From assembly GCA_014529385.2 (NCBI GenBank), contig CM043942.1, forward strand, positions 24,328,469 through 24,392,468: a DNA stretch of 64,000 bases, written 5' to 3'. How positions within the stretch are numbered: the stretch's first letter is position 1; each line of letters starts with the position of its first letter. The translations under genes were made by a program, and so were the position numbers. Shown in pieces: positions 20,100-30,414 of the stretch. This DNA is from Adiantum capillus-veneris (lineage: Eukaryota; Streptophyta; Polypodiopsida; Polypodiales; Pteridaceae). Under the pieces are notes generated by a model. The model did not search any database. It was not told where the DNA came from and saw only the letters and a program-made list of their open reading frames with translations.

Positions 20100-21965
20100 T
20101 CATGCTGCTTCATAGGGCATGGCATTGTAAATGGTTTCATGTAGTTCCAGAGATAAATAATATGTATTTGAGGTAGCATCTACCAAAGGCATGTCAAAAT
20201 TGATTGCCCGAACAAGGTGAGAGTACAGGTTAGTAACTCCCCTATCATCAAGTAGAGTGTAGTGATTTGGGTCCCCCTCTTGCTGTTGATAATAACACCC
20301 TGTGACAACATAAGTGTTTTTATCACATTTGTTTTTCCACTTATCTCTTAAGATGCAATCTGTCATCCACTTTCTCTTTGTACATCTCAAAAGAAAGAAC
20401 TCTACACCTTCTACATTGCCAGCGTCTGCATTGACTGCAAAGTTATCACCTTCAATGAGATACTCACTCAGCATATCCTGGGATCCCTCAAACATTGCAG
20501 CTTCATCTTTTGGTACCTCAATCTCTTCTGCTACCTCAGAGAGTGGTTTCAATGCCTTATGTGTCCACTTCCCTGCATATGATTTGCTGGAACAAGTCCT
20601 CCAATGGCCCTTCATGCAAGCATCACAAAAACAAGAAAGCCGCCTGGTCCTTAATTGAGTAGGATCATGACAACAAAAGCCTGAAATGCAATGGAGTGAT
20701 CGAGATCCTTGTACTCTCTCACAACCCCATAGATTAGACCTATCCACTTCTGTCTCTTTTACTAGCCAAAATTTCATGTTTATAGTAGGACCTGCTTTAG
20801 TGGATTGTCCATAAGAGCTACATGCAGCATTGGACATTGTTCTCATCAAAAATGCAACCACGTCTACAGCTTGCCTAAGAACAACTCCATTACTCTTGAG
20901 TTGTTCATGTGTAAGGGCTCTCTTTATCACAGCGCCAACGCCATCATGCTCCCCCTTGCCATGGCCAAAGCCAAAAAAATTCCATGTCATCTATGTACCT
21001 ATTAGTTGGTAATATCTAGCAACAAAGTAAAATGGCCTTGCAGCCTTGAATTGCGAGGCTGCACCATCTGACCACACCCAGTGCTTCTTGAAATTCAGCC
21101 TCTGGTCTTTAAGCCACTGATCACAAAGAAGAAGACAATGTTGGACAAATAGCATATCATGTTGCCTATCATCGGAGATGTAGAAATGCATATGCTTGAT
21201 AATACTATCATCTTCGTTGTCACGCATGTACGTTATGTGAACAAGGATGGTGCATTGATCTGTATGCCAATGCATGGATTGTACTTCATTTTGCTCTTTG
21301 AACGAGTAATTTTCAGCAAAGTCTACTACAGATATAATGGTATCTGAAGGAAACACCTTCAAACATTCTCTGTATTGATGTGCCTGCCATCTGTAAGTGA
21401 AATTGTGCTCGATGAAGATTCTGATGTCGTCTTTTATCCTCCCTGTCAGCTCACTTAAAGCCACCTGTTTGAGTGACAACATCTTTCTCTTACTTAGACC
21501 ATGCTTAGTTTGAACTTTAATGTCCTCGAAGACTTGCAGTGGAACTGTCTTTGTCATCTCTGCAAGTTCTCGTGGACAAAGGCTGAGCTTTTCCACACCA
21601 CAGTTTTTGCATTGGCCCATCAAGCAGGTGTGTTTATGGAACATATCCCCCTCAGCCTTTGTACATACGCATGATTCCCACAACTTCATGATCCCTGAAA
21701 ACGAGTGCTCAACGGCAAGACATTCTGCATTCACCCCATTTGATTTGAAAACATTGCATTTACATGTACATGACCTCCCATGAAAACCAAAAGCAGATGA
21801 GCGCATAACATTAAATGCATCTTTGAGATACATCAGTTTGATATGATAAACACAACAGCAAGTATTTCGATCTTTCAACTTTCACACGAACCAAAGCTTC
21901 AGCTTCTCAAAGGACCTTTGCCCAATTTTCACATGTGGGTGGCTATCTTTAAACTTCAAGAAATA
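20100..21965 (-). pseudogene. Gene B exon 2: transposase-like core (RNase H-like), broken by stops
   Basis: The acceptor ACATAG|TATTTC places the exon start at 21965 in phase 0 with the upstream donor. Reading inward: a Cys/His-rich part (CTCKCNVF, CMGQCKNCG-type, LCPREL), a helix-rich part, then three motifs that look like an RNase H-fold active site: VVDFAENY (about 21320), VWSDGAASQFK (about 21065) and FGFGHGKGEHDGVGA (about 20960). A second Cys-rich stretch (CFCDACMKGHWRTC) follows near 20620. From memory I associate this pattern with proteins of bryophytes, lycophytes, ferns and cnidarians that look like transposases. I cannot name the superfamily. In-frame TGA (21882-21884) and TAG (20991-20993) interrupt an otherwise open frame of about 620 codons. 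Confidence 0.6.
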
Positions 21966-22986
21966 CTATGTCTGCTTGAAAAAAAAATGCATTAGAATTA
22001 CATTTTGCTATATATCACACATAATAGCATAGCTACAGATGCATTGGCATAAATACACATAGCTATGCTACATAGCATAGATAGATAACTCAGCTTTCAT
22101 TACATGCTCAATTTTGTTATATAACACATAATAGCATAGATAGGGATTTTTAGCTGTTATTACACACACATCACACACGTCTGCTATATAGCACACATAG
22201 TGCTCTCATATTATAACACAGTTCTTCTACATAACACACAAAAGAGCATAGACAGGGATATTGTGCTATTATTACACATATCACACTCTGCATAACACAC
22301 ATAATAGCATAGACATGGATACCGTGCTACTATTACACTAACATCTGCTATGTAGCACACATAGTGCTCTCATAATATTATAAAATCTGATAGCACACAT
22401 AATACCATAGATAGGTATATTGTGCTATTGCTATATAGCAGACATGATGTTGTCATACTCTGATAGAGTCCTGCTACATGGCACACATAATAGCATAGAC
22501 AGGACCATCGGGCTATTATTACACATAGCTATGCTATATAGCACTCATACTGTAAGAAATACTATGACATAATAGCATAGATAGGGACATTGGCCTCTTA
22601 TTACACACACTAACGCTATATGGCACACATAGTGCTCTCAATATGTAATATAGCTCTTTCACATACCACACATCATATCATAGACAAGAACATTGTGCTA
22701 TTCTTACACACACTTTTATTGTATAGCACACATGTTGCTATCTTACTACAATAGAGTCCGTTTGCATGGCACACTTATAGCATAGACAGGGACATTGGGC
22801 TACACTTGTGCCATATAGCACACATAATAGCGTAGGTAGAGACAATGGACTATATTGACACATTACTTGGCTACATATCACATATAGTAGGATGTACACA
22901 ACTCCATAACACGCAATGGGTAGCTATTCATAAGAGTGAGATGTTTCACTTGAGAGTTATTCATTGTAAGAATGAGACATGTTTAC
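21966..22986 (-). repeat. Intron of gene B with TAGCACA repeat cluster
   Basis: The 1,021-bp intron has donor CTCAG|GTAAAC and acceptor ACATAG, and both fit the reading phase. It is filled with variants of TATAGCACACATAGTGCTCTCA and ATAATAGCATAGACAGGGACATTG. Its right part (22443 on) is duplicated at 19318-19925. Confidence 0.7.
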
Positions 22987-24033
22987 CTGAGATTCATCAA
23001 GTAAGTGTATGGGATGCTCTTGATAATGTTTTCTGCCCAATCGTTTTCGACAAATATCTTTCTTATTTGGAGACACCCTATTGTGCTCTATCCAAAATGT
23101 AATAATTGTCTGCTTCAATTCCTCCGATAAGGACCCAGCATTTCCAGACTTCCTTTTGCATAAGTCAAACCTCAGTGTACTTGACATAGGATCACTGTCA
23201 AGTCTACCCAAAGCTGAATATAAATTCCTTGGATGAACATTTAATAGCTTTGCCACTTTATGTAGAGTAACACCTCTACCTTGGATCCCATTATCATGCA
23301 GTAATCCATTCACGAGCATGCTGAATGTGCTTCGTTTTAAAAACATCTCATCAGCTGATTTTGGAATCTTTAATTCCTGTAAGGAGACCTTGAGTGTAGA
23401 AATAAGGCCATTTGCACGAAGATACAAATCTTCACAGAATGGCAAGATTCTATCATCATTGAAAACACCTTGAAGAATTGCATTCTTATCTTCTTTCCCG
23501 TAACTATGCAACTGTCTCACAATGTGCTGAACAATATTCTGAATAGTATGTTGCTTCTTGTCTTCCTTTGTGTGTACATCAACGTCCTCCCTATGACAAT
23601 CTTCCGCTCCAATGTTGACGCTTGGTTGTACTTGCTTTCTTGCACGACATCTCTTTCTGTACTCACGTTTAGCCTGTGCTTCATACTTCCTCACTGCAAT
23701 AATTTCATCCTCATTTAGACAAGCCTTTCTCTTGGAGTGCACCTGCGTATGAATGGTGTCTATTCCATGTGCCTCATCATAAAATCCGTCATCCACCATC
23801 CTGGAACAGTCTGCAGTAGTTTGAAATGAATGAAGTCATACAAAACTTCCTGATTGTAATAGTGAACTGAAATCCAGTTGTGCTGCATTGTTGAGTTCAA
23901 GAAGCTCCATTGCTGCTTGTGAGGAGGTATGAGCTGGAACCACAGCAAGAGGAAGGGAGTCTCCATCATCCATATTCTGAACAGGAGAGTAGGAGAGAGA
24001 GAGAGAGAGATAGAGATGGGCATTGGAGGCCAT
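22987..24033 (-). pseudogene. Gene B exon 1: N-terminal region with helix-turn-helix-like segment
   Basis: ATG 24033 opens MASNAHLYLSLSLSYSPVQN, just inside a CT/GA microsatellite, so the exact start is uncertain. The frame runs about 349 codons to donor CTCAG|GTAAAC at 22987. One in-frame TGA (23836-23838) interrupts it; the same frame continues past it, so the stop looks like a mutated CGA. A basic region (KREYRKRCRARKQ) lies near 23640. A possible helix-turn-helix, VTLHKVAKLLNVHPRNLYSAL, near 23215-23275 would suit DNA binding by a transposase. The C-terminal RKRLGRKHYQEHPIHLLDESQ joins exon 2 in frame. Confidence 0.55.
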
Positions 24034-24035
24034 CT

Positions 24036-24074
<39 letters not shown>

Positions 24075-24217
24075 GGAGAGAGAGGGAGAGGTCCACGCGT
24101 GCTAACCGCTCCATGTCTTTCAATCCGAGTAGTGGAGTCGTGAAGTCAGTTATCTTACCTATATTCTTTTAAAAATTATTGACTTAAAAGCCCAACTATG
24201 GTGCCATCCATAGCATC

Positions 24218-24245
24218 ATACTTGGTGTCCATGGACACCAAGTAT
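24218..24245. other. Perfect 28-bp palindrome
   Basis: The half-site ATACTTGGTGTCCA is followed directly by its reverse complement with no spacer. It lies between the 5' end of gene B and the 3' end of LINE-2. A weaker hairpin (CTATGG..CCATAG) is at about 24196-24213. Confidence 0.9.
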
Positions 24246-24249
24246 TTAG

Positions 24250-26010
24250 ACACCATTCTATGCTTTCACCCAAGTAAAGCCGAGGAGTAAGAGTGGTTTC
24301 TCTACCAAGCGGATAACTTGTAATCATTTGACCCTCAAGGCTCGGTCTGAGCTCGAGGATTCGTGTATATTTCTGTTCTTAATACTATTCACTCACAATT
24401 GTGAGTTTTGAAAAAAAAAAACTCACAATGATGAGTGGATTATATTGACAGAACCAAAGCAATTACATTCCTACCATGCTTGTGACGAGCCATGACCACT
24501 TCAACAGATCTTAGATACATCGCCTAATGGGGGAGACACCCCTTGACCATAGATGAACCCATACATTCACCTTTGCACGTCCATTAATGCAACCCCCAAG
24601 GTCCCGTTCCACTCCTCTTAGTTCCTTTGCTTTCCAATGGCGATGATCGTTACCTTGCTTTCTTGGACTATCTTCGTGAACTGAGCTACCTCCAGGGACT
24701 TCTCGAAGACCTGACCATTCCTTGTTTTCCAAATGTATTTAAAGTAGCAATACCTCAGAATTTGTGTAGCAATGAGTAGTGCATGACTCTTGAATGTGTT
24801 CCCTCCCAAGAAGAGACCGTTCTTGAAAAAACCTATTTTCCAGGTCTTTTGGATCCATTTGCAGATCCTGCCTGCAAGACCACAGATTGTTGGACAGTCT
24901 CTGAACAGATGAGAAAGGTCTTCACAAGCCATTTTACATTGCAATCATCTATCAGGACCAATTCCCTTGGCAAGGACCTTCACTCCAATTGGTATGGCTC
25001 CCATAGCACCTTCCATAAGAAGACCTTCATCCTATCCGGCCATTGAGGGCACCAAATGTTCTTGACGACCGTTTTCCACCTTGACTCTGGCCAATTGTTT
25101 CCCCATTGTTTATGAGCCAATCTTGTGATTTCATAAGAGCAAGATATACATCCTTTGTTTGGGGTTTTAGGAGCTATCTATTCACAGACTAGTGCCAAGC
25201 TTTCCATTGGATCTTGGATTCATAGTTCGGCATATACCACATAGTGAGTTGGTCAAGGGCTCCACTGACCAACAATCTTTCTATCTCACTGAGGCTAAAC
25301 TCAAAATCCAGTTGCTCAGTTCCTTTCCAACAGCCTTTGTTGTAGTCCCATAATTGGCCTATAAGCCTAATACCTTTGTTATTAACCTTCCTTGCAACTT
25401 CCCTCCAAAAAGGGGTCAGAAGGGCACCTCTAGCCGTGGATAGCCAAGGGGACCAATGAGATATAGTGTTGTGGAAGTACCTAGCCAACTCTCCCCATTC
25501 CAAAGGCCCTTTCTCTATTGCATTTTCGAGTGAGCTCACCTATCGTACCCCCCAGTTTTAGTATGGGCCATTGCAAGGCCAACAACTTGTTGTGCACCTC
25601 GATCCCTTTCCGTTGCCCACCTTGCCAGCATATTCTAGAGTTTTCTATCATATCCTTAGCCATAAATGCCCAAGCTTGGTGTTCCTTAGTCAGGGCTACC
25701 ACAAACTTTGCACATTAAGACACCGCGTGAGTGTTAGGGTTAAGAATCCCAAGCTCACCTTGCTCCACAGGTCTTGCAACCATCTCCCATTTTGCCCACT
25801 GCCAGGGTACTGTGTCTTTAGTGTTGTTCTTCCATAGAACTCTCTTAATTGGTTTCAAGAACTCTTTCCAGCTACATTTAGCTAGCTTAAGTAGTGGACC
25901 ATTGAAGGCTATATAGGGTATCATGAAAGAGTTGATAGCCTTCACTTACATGGGAGCCCCTTTGGGAGTGGATGTTCCTCACAAGCAAAGATTCTTGTGG
26001 GTTATGGAGA
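24250..26010 (-). mobile_element. LINE-2: 5'-truncated and 5'-inverted LINE, related to LINE-1
   Basis: On the minus strand from 25945 to about 24618 lie ORF2 pieces parallel to LINE-1: FMIPYIAF, KEFLKPIKRVLWKNNTKD, HWSPWLS, VNNKG and the CEDLSHLFRDC finger. Stops and frameshifts separate them. The 3' part ends at GGGTGAAAGCAT near 24265 (minus strand), as in LINE-1. From 25945 to about 26010 the orientation flips: the + strand codes YMGAPLGVDVPHKQRF, the sequence that in LINE-1 lies about 40 residues before FMIPYIAF. A short inverted 5' segment with a small internal deletion is the signature of twin priming during LINE insertion. Confidence 0.8.
24390..24436. other. Inverted repeat with A-rich loop
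   Basis: ACTCACAATTGTGAGT (16-bp perfect palindrome) is followed by TTTGA11 and another ACTCACAAT. It lies inside the LINE-2 3' UTR region and could form hairpins. No function is inferred. Confidence 0.6.
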
Positions 26011-26454
26011 GTGCCCTTTCCTTTTTACACAAACTACTCTTCCAACCCTCAAATTTGAAGGGTAACTCTTCTTTTCTATTTGAAAGCCATGAGGTATATT
26101 TTGCATGAAGATTAGAGCAAGGTTTTTCCACTATAATCACTCCTTTGTCGTGGGGCTAAAAAAAATTGTCATCATGCTCAACCTTTGTTTATTTTGGTAA
26201 AACTCGGTCTCCTCTCTCTACACTCTCTTATCTTTTTTTGTGCACTTAAGGGATGACAATGCTTTTCCATGGCAGTCTATGCAGGCCAGCTAAGATTGCT
26301 CCCATCAGCAAAAACAATGGTCTTGCTATCGAAACTTCTGTTTCTTTTCTACAAAAATTTGAAGGGCATACAACTATCACCTTTCCTGAAGAGCATGTGA
26401 ATTATTTGAGCTCTTGAGGCTTCCATGCACTAGCTTGAGGAGATTGCAAGAAAA
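26011..26454. other. No gene seen
   Basis: AT-rich sequence between LINE-2 and the microsatellite. No supported ORF or repeat was found. Confidence 0.4.
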
Positions 26455-26457
26455 ACA

Positions 26458-26505
<48 letters not shown>

Positions 26506-26510
26506 GAGGA

Positions 26511-26554
<44 letters not shown>
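26458..26554. repeat. Compound microsatellite (GC)n(AC)n(GT)n(AG)n
   Basis: A GCGCGC start, an AC run of about 30 bases, a short spacer, a GT run and an AG run of about 30 bases lie directly beside the LTR at 26555. The AC and GT parts are complementary and could form a hairpin. Confidence 0.9.
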
Positions 26555-26558
<4 letters not shown>

Positions 26559-27122
26559 AACCCATGGCGTCCCTCTTATTATTTGTAATATTTTTAGTAA
26601 TGGGTCGATGGACTTGTCAATCTCGTAGGTGCATGGTTAGTGATTGGGTGATCGTCGATACCACAAACTTTATTATATAAGGATTTAGTGTTGATTGGTT
26701 GAGTGTGGGCGTTCGTATGTGAATGGAATGACCCACATAAACGACATTGTAACTTAGTTTTGGGTCATTCTGAAGGTACTCATGTAGAGTGCGCTTGCTA
26801 TCCTTTTCTATCACGCTATCATCTTGCTATCTGCGTGTGTGTGTGTGTGTGTGTTGGGGGGGGGGGGGGGGGGGGGGGGTGTTAATGTGAGAGAGAGGTT
26901 GTGTGTATGATAAAGCATCAACGGTGGCACGACGACAGCGAGGTGGTTGAGCAGCAGAGGTGAGCTCCCTCTTCACTGCAGTGCAAGATTCCCTCTTGGA
27001 TGGTAACACGGTGAGGTGGGTGACGCACTATCTACATCTATTGATCTTGTCTGAGCAAGGTTGTATGCTTGCAGCCTTTATGGCTCACACATAGTGTATA
27101 GCAAAGCCCCTTGTAGTTGGCA
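26555..27122 (+). repeat. 5' LTR of an old relative of gypsy element 1
   Basis: The LTR runs from GTTAACCC to GTTGGCA, about 568 bp, and is alignable by eye with 7858-8415. It contains a GT run and a 24-G homopolymer (26856-26879). The TATA position is changed (ACATAAACG instead of TATAAAAG), so the promoter is probably dead. The tRNA-Asp primer site follows at 27127. Confidence 0.75.
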
Positions 27123-27126
27123 TTTT

Positions 27127-27144
27127 TGGCATCGTTGCCGGGGA
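27127..27144 (+). promoter_or_regulatory. Primer binding site, tRNA-Asp type
   Basis: TGGCATCGTTGCCGGGGA differs at two bases from TGGCGCCGTTGCCGGGGA, the site typical of Athila-type elements. It begins five bases after the LTR end. Confidence 0.8.
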
Positions 27145-27802
27145 GCATGTTGTGCTTCAAGCTCTATGTACAAGTTGTGCTACTATTTTTGAGGTTCTCT
27201 ACATTTCAGTATAAGAAATTAGAAAGGGTGCCTGTGTTGTTTTTGAGGTTCACTATTCATTGTTGTTACTGCACATTGTCCATTGTAGGAGCAGAATAAG
27301 ACAAGGTGCAAGGTTCTTTGTTTATTTCATTCACTATAGAAAGTAGATAGGAGTAGACAGTAGATAGAGTGGGAAAGTAATCTTTTTGATATTTAATTTT
27401 TTTAAATTTTGTTCTTCAATTTCTCTTTTCAATTCACAGACAGTTAGGATAATGTTCAGAGTTTGTGTACTTTATTGAGAAGACAATTTATTAAACTGTA
27501 AAAAAAAGAAAACGCTACATGTGAGAGGGAGAAGGGATTTTTTCAAGTAGAATTGAATTGAAAAGAAAAGACTCCAACTAGAGTGGGTGAAAAACTAAAG
27601 ACCCCAATGACCCAGATCTCCACCTCAGCCTTTGATATATATATATATATATATAAATATAAATAAATAAATAAATATATATATATCTTACTCCTACCAA
27701 GGGTAGGGAGGGGATACAGGGAAGGCCTTTCCCTTCAAAAGCCTTCCTTATATTTACACTTTCACCCTCACACTTAGGTAGAAACTACTTATTTTGGGGG
27801 CC
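27145..27802 (+). other. Untranslated leader of the old gypsy relative
   Basis: There is no ORF. The region includes an A-rich stretch and an (AT)n/(AAAT)n microsatellite at about 27638-27686. It leads from the primer site to the gag start. Confidence 0.45.
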
Positions 27803-28343
27803 ATGAGCACCTCGGTTGGTTCATCGCGTGCATCGATCATATGTACTTGAGTTTCCAATTATGCTCATGTAGCTTCTACAACCCCAAATTATTCCAATGG
27901 CTTATGCTCCATGATCACATTATAGGAGTGCTTATCAAGTGAAGACATGCCAATTAACAATAACATGTCATATCCTATATCTACTATGTCTAGGCCACAA
28001 TTATGAACCATCGACCACCGTGTGGTGCAACATCAACCAAGCATGGGACCCAAGGATCGGGCGTATGTCAAGTCCAAATGCTAATCCCCATTCCACATGT
28101 AGTTCTAGGAGTGCCTACGTCCATTATATCTTCTCATTTCGTTGATTTGGAAGTAATTTCTCAAACCATCGATCGATCTATTGTGAAGAGTATGTGTAGT
28201 ATACCTGAGAGAGCCTAGAATCAAGACGGTACAAGTGGCCAAGCTCACACAGAATATTAGTGGTAACAAAGACGTTAGAAATCATATTGAGTTATTCAAA
28301 CACGTATGTGATTCCTTGGAAGAGCACAATAAGCTACATACGT
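27803..28343 (+). pseudogene. gag N-terminal part of the old gypsy relative, cut by element 2
   Basis: The ATG near 27803 opens MSTSVGSSRASIICT, with stops and frame changes after it. Near 28233-28340 a clean frame codes AKLTQNISGNKDVRNHIELF and runs into the element 2 LTR at 28344. The same frame resumes on the far side at 37492 after the ACGT duplication, which shows that this gag was the insertion target. Confidence 0.65.
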
Positions 28344-30246
28344 TGGAGAGGGAGAATGGGGAACACACCCGACACACAAACAGCAGCCCCTATCTAGCTC
28401 AGGGTATCCACAGCACCCATGTCCTCTCGAAAACACTTTCAAAAAAACGATTCACACTAGCAGGGCCTCGCCTGCACTTCGCCCAACACACTCACGCCTG
28501 CACAATCCTCGGACAGTGATCACACCGATTTCGCCCACTTTCCGCACTTCCACAACTCAACACCTCTCTCTCTTTCTCTCTCACACACACAGGCGGCCCG
28601 GGGGGGCGCACATGCTCACACACACCGGCACCACACACCTGGGAGACGAGCAAGGAAGAAAGGGGGGAAGGAGAAAGAGACGACACCAAAAAAAATCGAC
28701 AATGACAGCTTCTTTACACACCATGTACCAAACTCGTGTGGCCTTCTCTTGGCCGCACCATAGCCATCACGACTTCATACCGAGCGACACACATCTCCCT
28801 CCAAACTCGCATCCATTGGCACATCCTCGACGAAAAATCCCCTCTGACTTCGCTTCAAAAAACCTCTTTTCCTCTTCGTAGTTTTTTGTTGTGGCCGCCT
28901 CTCTTGCAAAGCCTTCGCTTTTTTGAGCCGCGTCACGGACCAAACATGCTAGCTTTCGACTGCCGAATGCGAGCGCATGAAGTTCTCTCTCCTTCCTTAA
29001 GCCCCCAAATGAAAACCTACTCCAAAACGCTGCCTTCCATTCTCTTCTTTCTTTCCCTTTAACCCCACCTCCTCAGCAGTGCGCCCGGCGCTATTGCCTC
29101 TTGTGTCTCCTCCTAAGCTAGTTATTTTCCCTTCTTTCTTGTGTCTCCTCCTAGTTATTTTCCCTTCTTTTGTAATTTGGCCCTTAACCTTTTGAGGCTC
29201 AAGTTTTTTTTTCCCTTTTTTAAGCTCCAGCCACCCCTTTCCTTTTTTCATTTGCAAAACAAAGGGAGCTCCCGCTTTTGACTCACGTGCCGTCGGTGCT
29301 TTTATGTGCTTGAATTCACCAAATGAGTTTTACCGGCCACGTCACATGGGAAATTCACCGACTAATTTCCAATTCCAGCTCTCGTCCACCACTCAATGTC
29401 ACGCTAGCCTCGGACAATACATCCAAAAAAGGAAAAAACTGACTTTACCCCTGCCGCAATATCCTACTGCCAAGCCGCAAAGCCCGGATGGAAGTTTGCA
29501 TCGCCGACTTGCTTCAACACAATTACCATCGCTTCTCGACTCTTCCAGGCTCGCAATCCGAGGTAACCCAAAACGGAAAAAATCATATGTGGCCTTTTAC
29601 TGCCCACGGCTCCCAACTTCATCTCGCCGTATTTGATTGACCGAGTATCCGATGGATGTGCGATCGACTCGTGCTGACTCCACATAGCGCACGCTATTAT
29701 CGAGAACCTTGGCGAGGCCCAAAATATGCAAGACGGCACATCCTTCAATGCGGCCAAGTGGGCTCAAACCCGGCCCCCGAAAAATCTTCAAACGGCCATA
29801 ACTTTCTATCCATAGCTCCGATTCGCAATCCGAGAAGACATGCATGCTCCGTAGCTCGAGCTTTACACGTGTATCCATTGATCCCATTTTTTCGCCACCT
29901 ATCTGTACCTGCCCTGTCTGTCGGGACCTGCGAAGCCTTCCATCTTTGGATTGGCATATCTTTCACACCGAAACTCCGCTTGACGAGCTGTCTGGACGAG
30001 CTTCTAGAGCATCTTGAACACCACATTTCGGGGCACCTTCCACGCATCTCGAACACTTGACATGCCGTCCCAATTAGCCCACTTCGGAGGCCCCCCTGTT
30101 CTTAAAAACCCCTTTAAGCACGCATTTCCGTTGCCTCTGTCCTGCTGAGGTCTCCCACACTGGCTTTAGCCCTTTACCATGCACCTGTTAGCACCCTTTG
30201 CACTGTATAGCACACTTTATAGCGCGGACCAACTTTGGCTGCACCA
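28344..30246 (-). repeat. 3' LTR of element 2
   Basis: About 1,903 bp, matching 35598-37491. It differs by substitutions, by a 27-bp segment absent here (present at about 36321-36347) and by an extra partial duplication of CTAGTTATTTTCCCTTCTTT near 29115-29165. Long open frames inside both LTRs are conserved only because the LTRs are repeats; they show no known domain. Confidence 0.85.
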
Positions 30247-30265
30247 TCATTGCCCACCCCCCCTG
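30247..30265 (-). promoter_or_regulatory. Polypurine tract of element 2
   Basis: On the minus strand CAGGGGGGGTGGGCAATGA lies directly before the 3' LTR start, the expected place for plus-strand priming. Confidence 0.7.
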
Positions 30266-30414
30266 TTGAACATTCATGTTCAACCAAAAGTAGCTTTATT
30301 GAACTTGAAACTTGCAACACTCTGCAAACACCCAAGCACGCTGGAAAACACACCACCATATGTACAGTATGTATAATATGTACAAAATTGCATGTCTGTT
30401 ACTCTTGAGTCCCT

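Larger units (their letters stand above)
13230..24250. mobile_element. Candidate gene-carrying DNA transposon with two convergent genes
   Basis: The block holds gene A on + (13828-19167) and transposase-like gene B on - (24033-20100), converging on a repeat-rich centre. Both genes have a CT-rich 5' region read inward: CT/CG at about 13381-13408 and CT at about 23995-24085 on the minus strand. The same family of TAGCACA palindromic repeats fills introns of both genes and the gap between them, so the two genes appear to have evolved as one unit. The outer edges carry only a weak matching pair (GGTGCCATA at about 13262; GGCACCATA reading inward near 24208), so boundaries are approximate. LINE 3' ends lie just outside on both sides. 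The single-element interpretation is inference. Confidence 0.45.

Noticed and set aside
13828-21884. Reassigned genetic code (TAG/TAA read as Gln)
   Set aside because: TGA stops occur in the same genes at Arg-like places, retroelements also have frameshifts, and the polyprotein of element 1 is open under the standard code.
14780-22900. CRISPR-like array
   Set aside because: Units vary in length and sequence, have no unique spacers of constant size, and the DNA is plainly eukaryotic.
23990-24120. Leu/Ser-rich signal peptide of gene B
   Set aside because: The LSLSLS stretch is a translation of the CT microsatellite and may be untranslated.
13255-24215. Terminal inverted repeats of the two-gene block
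   Set aside because: Only about nine bases match (GGTGCCATA versus GGCACCATA) with two differences; too weak to define ends.
28490-30060. Long open frames inside the element 2 LTRs (and their copies at 35.7-37.3 kb)
   Set aside because: They are duplicated only because the LTRs are repeats, occur on both strands and show no domain or coding-like composition.
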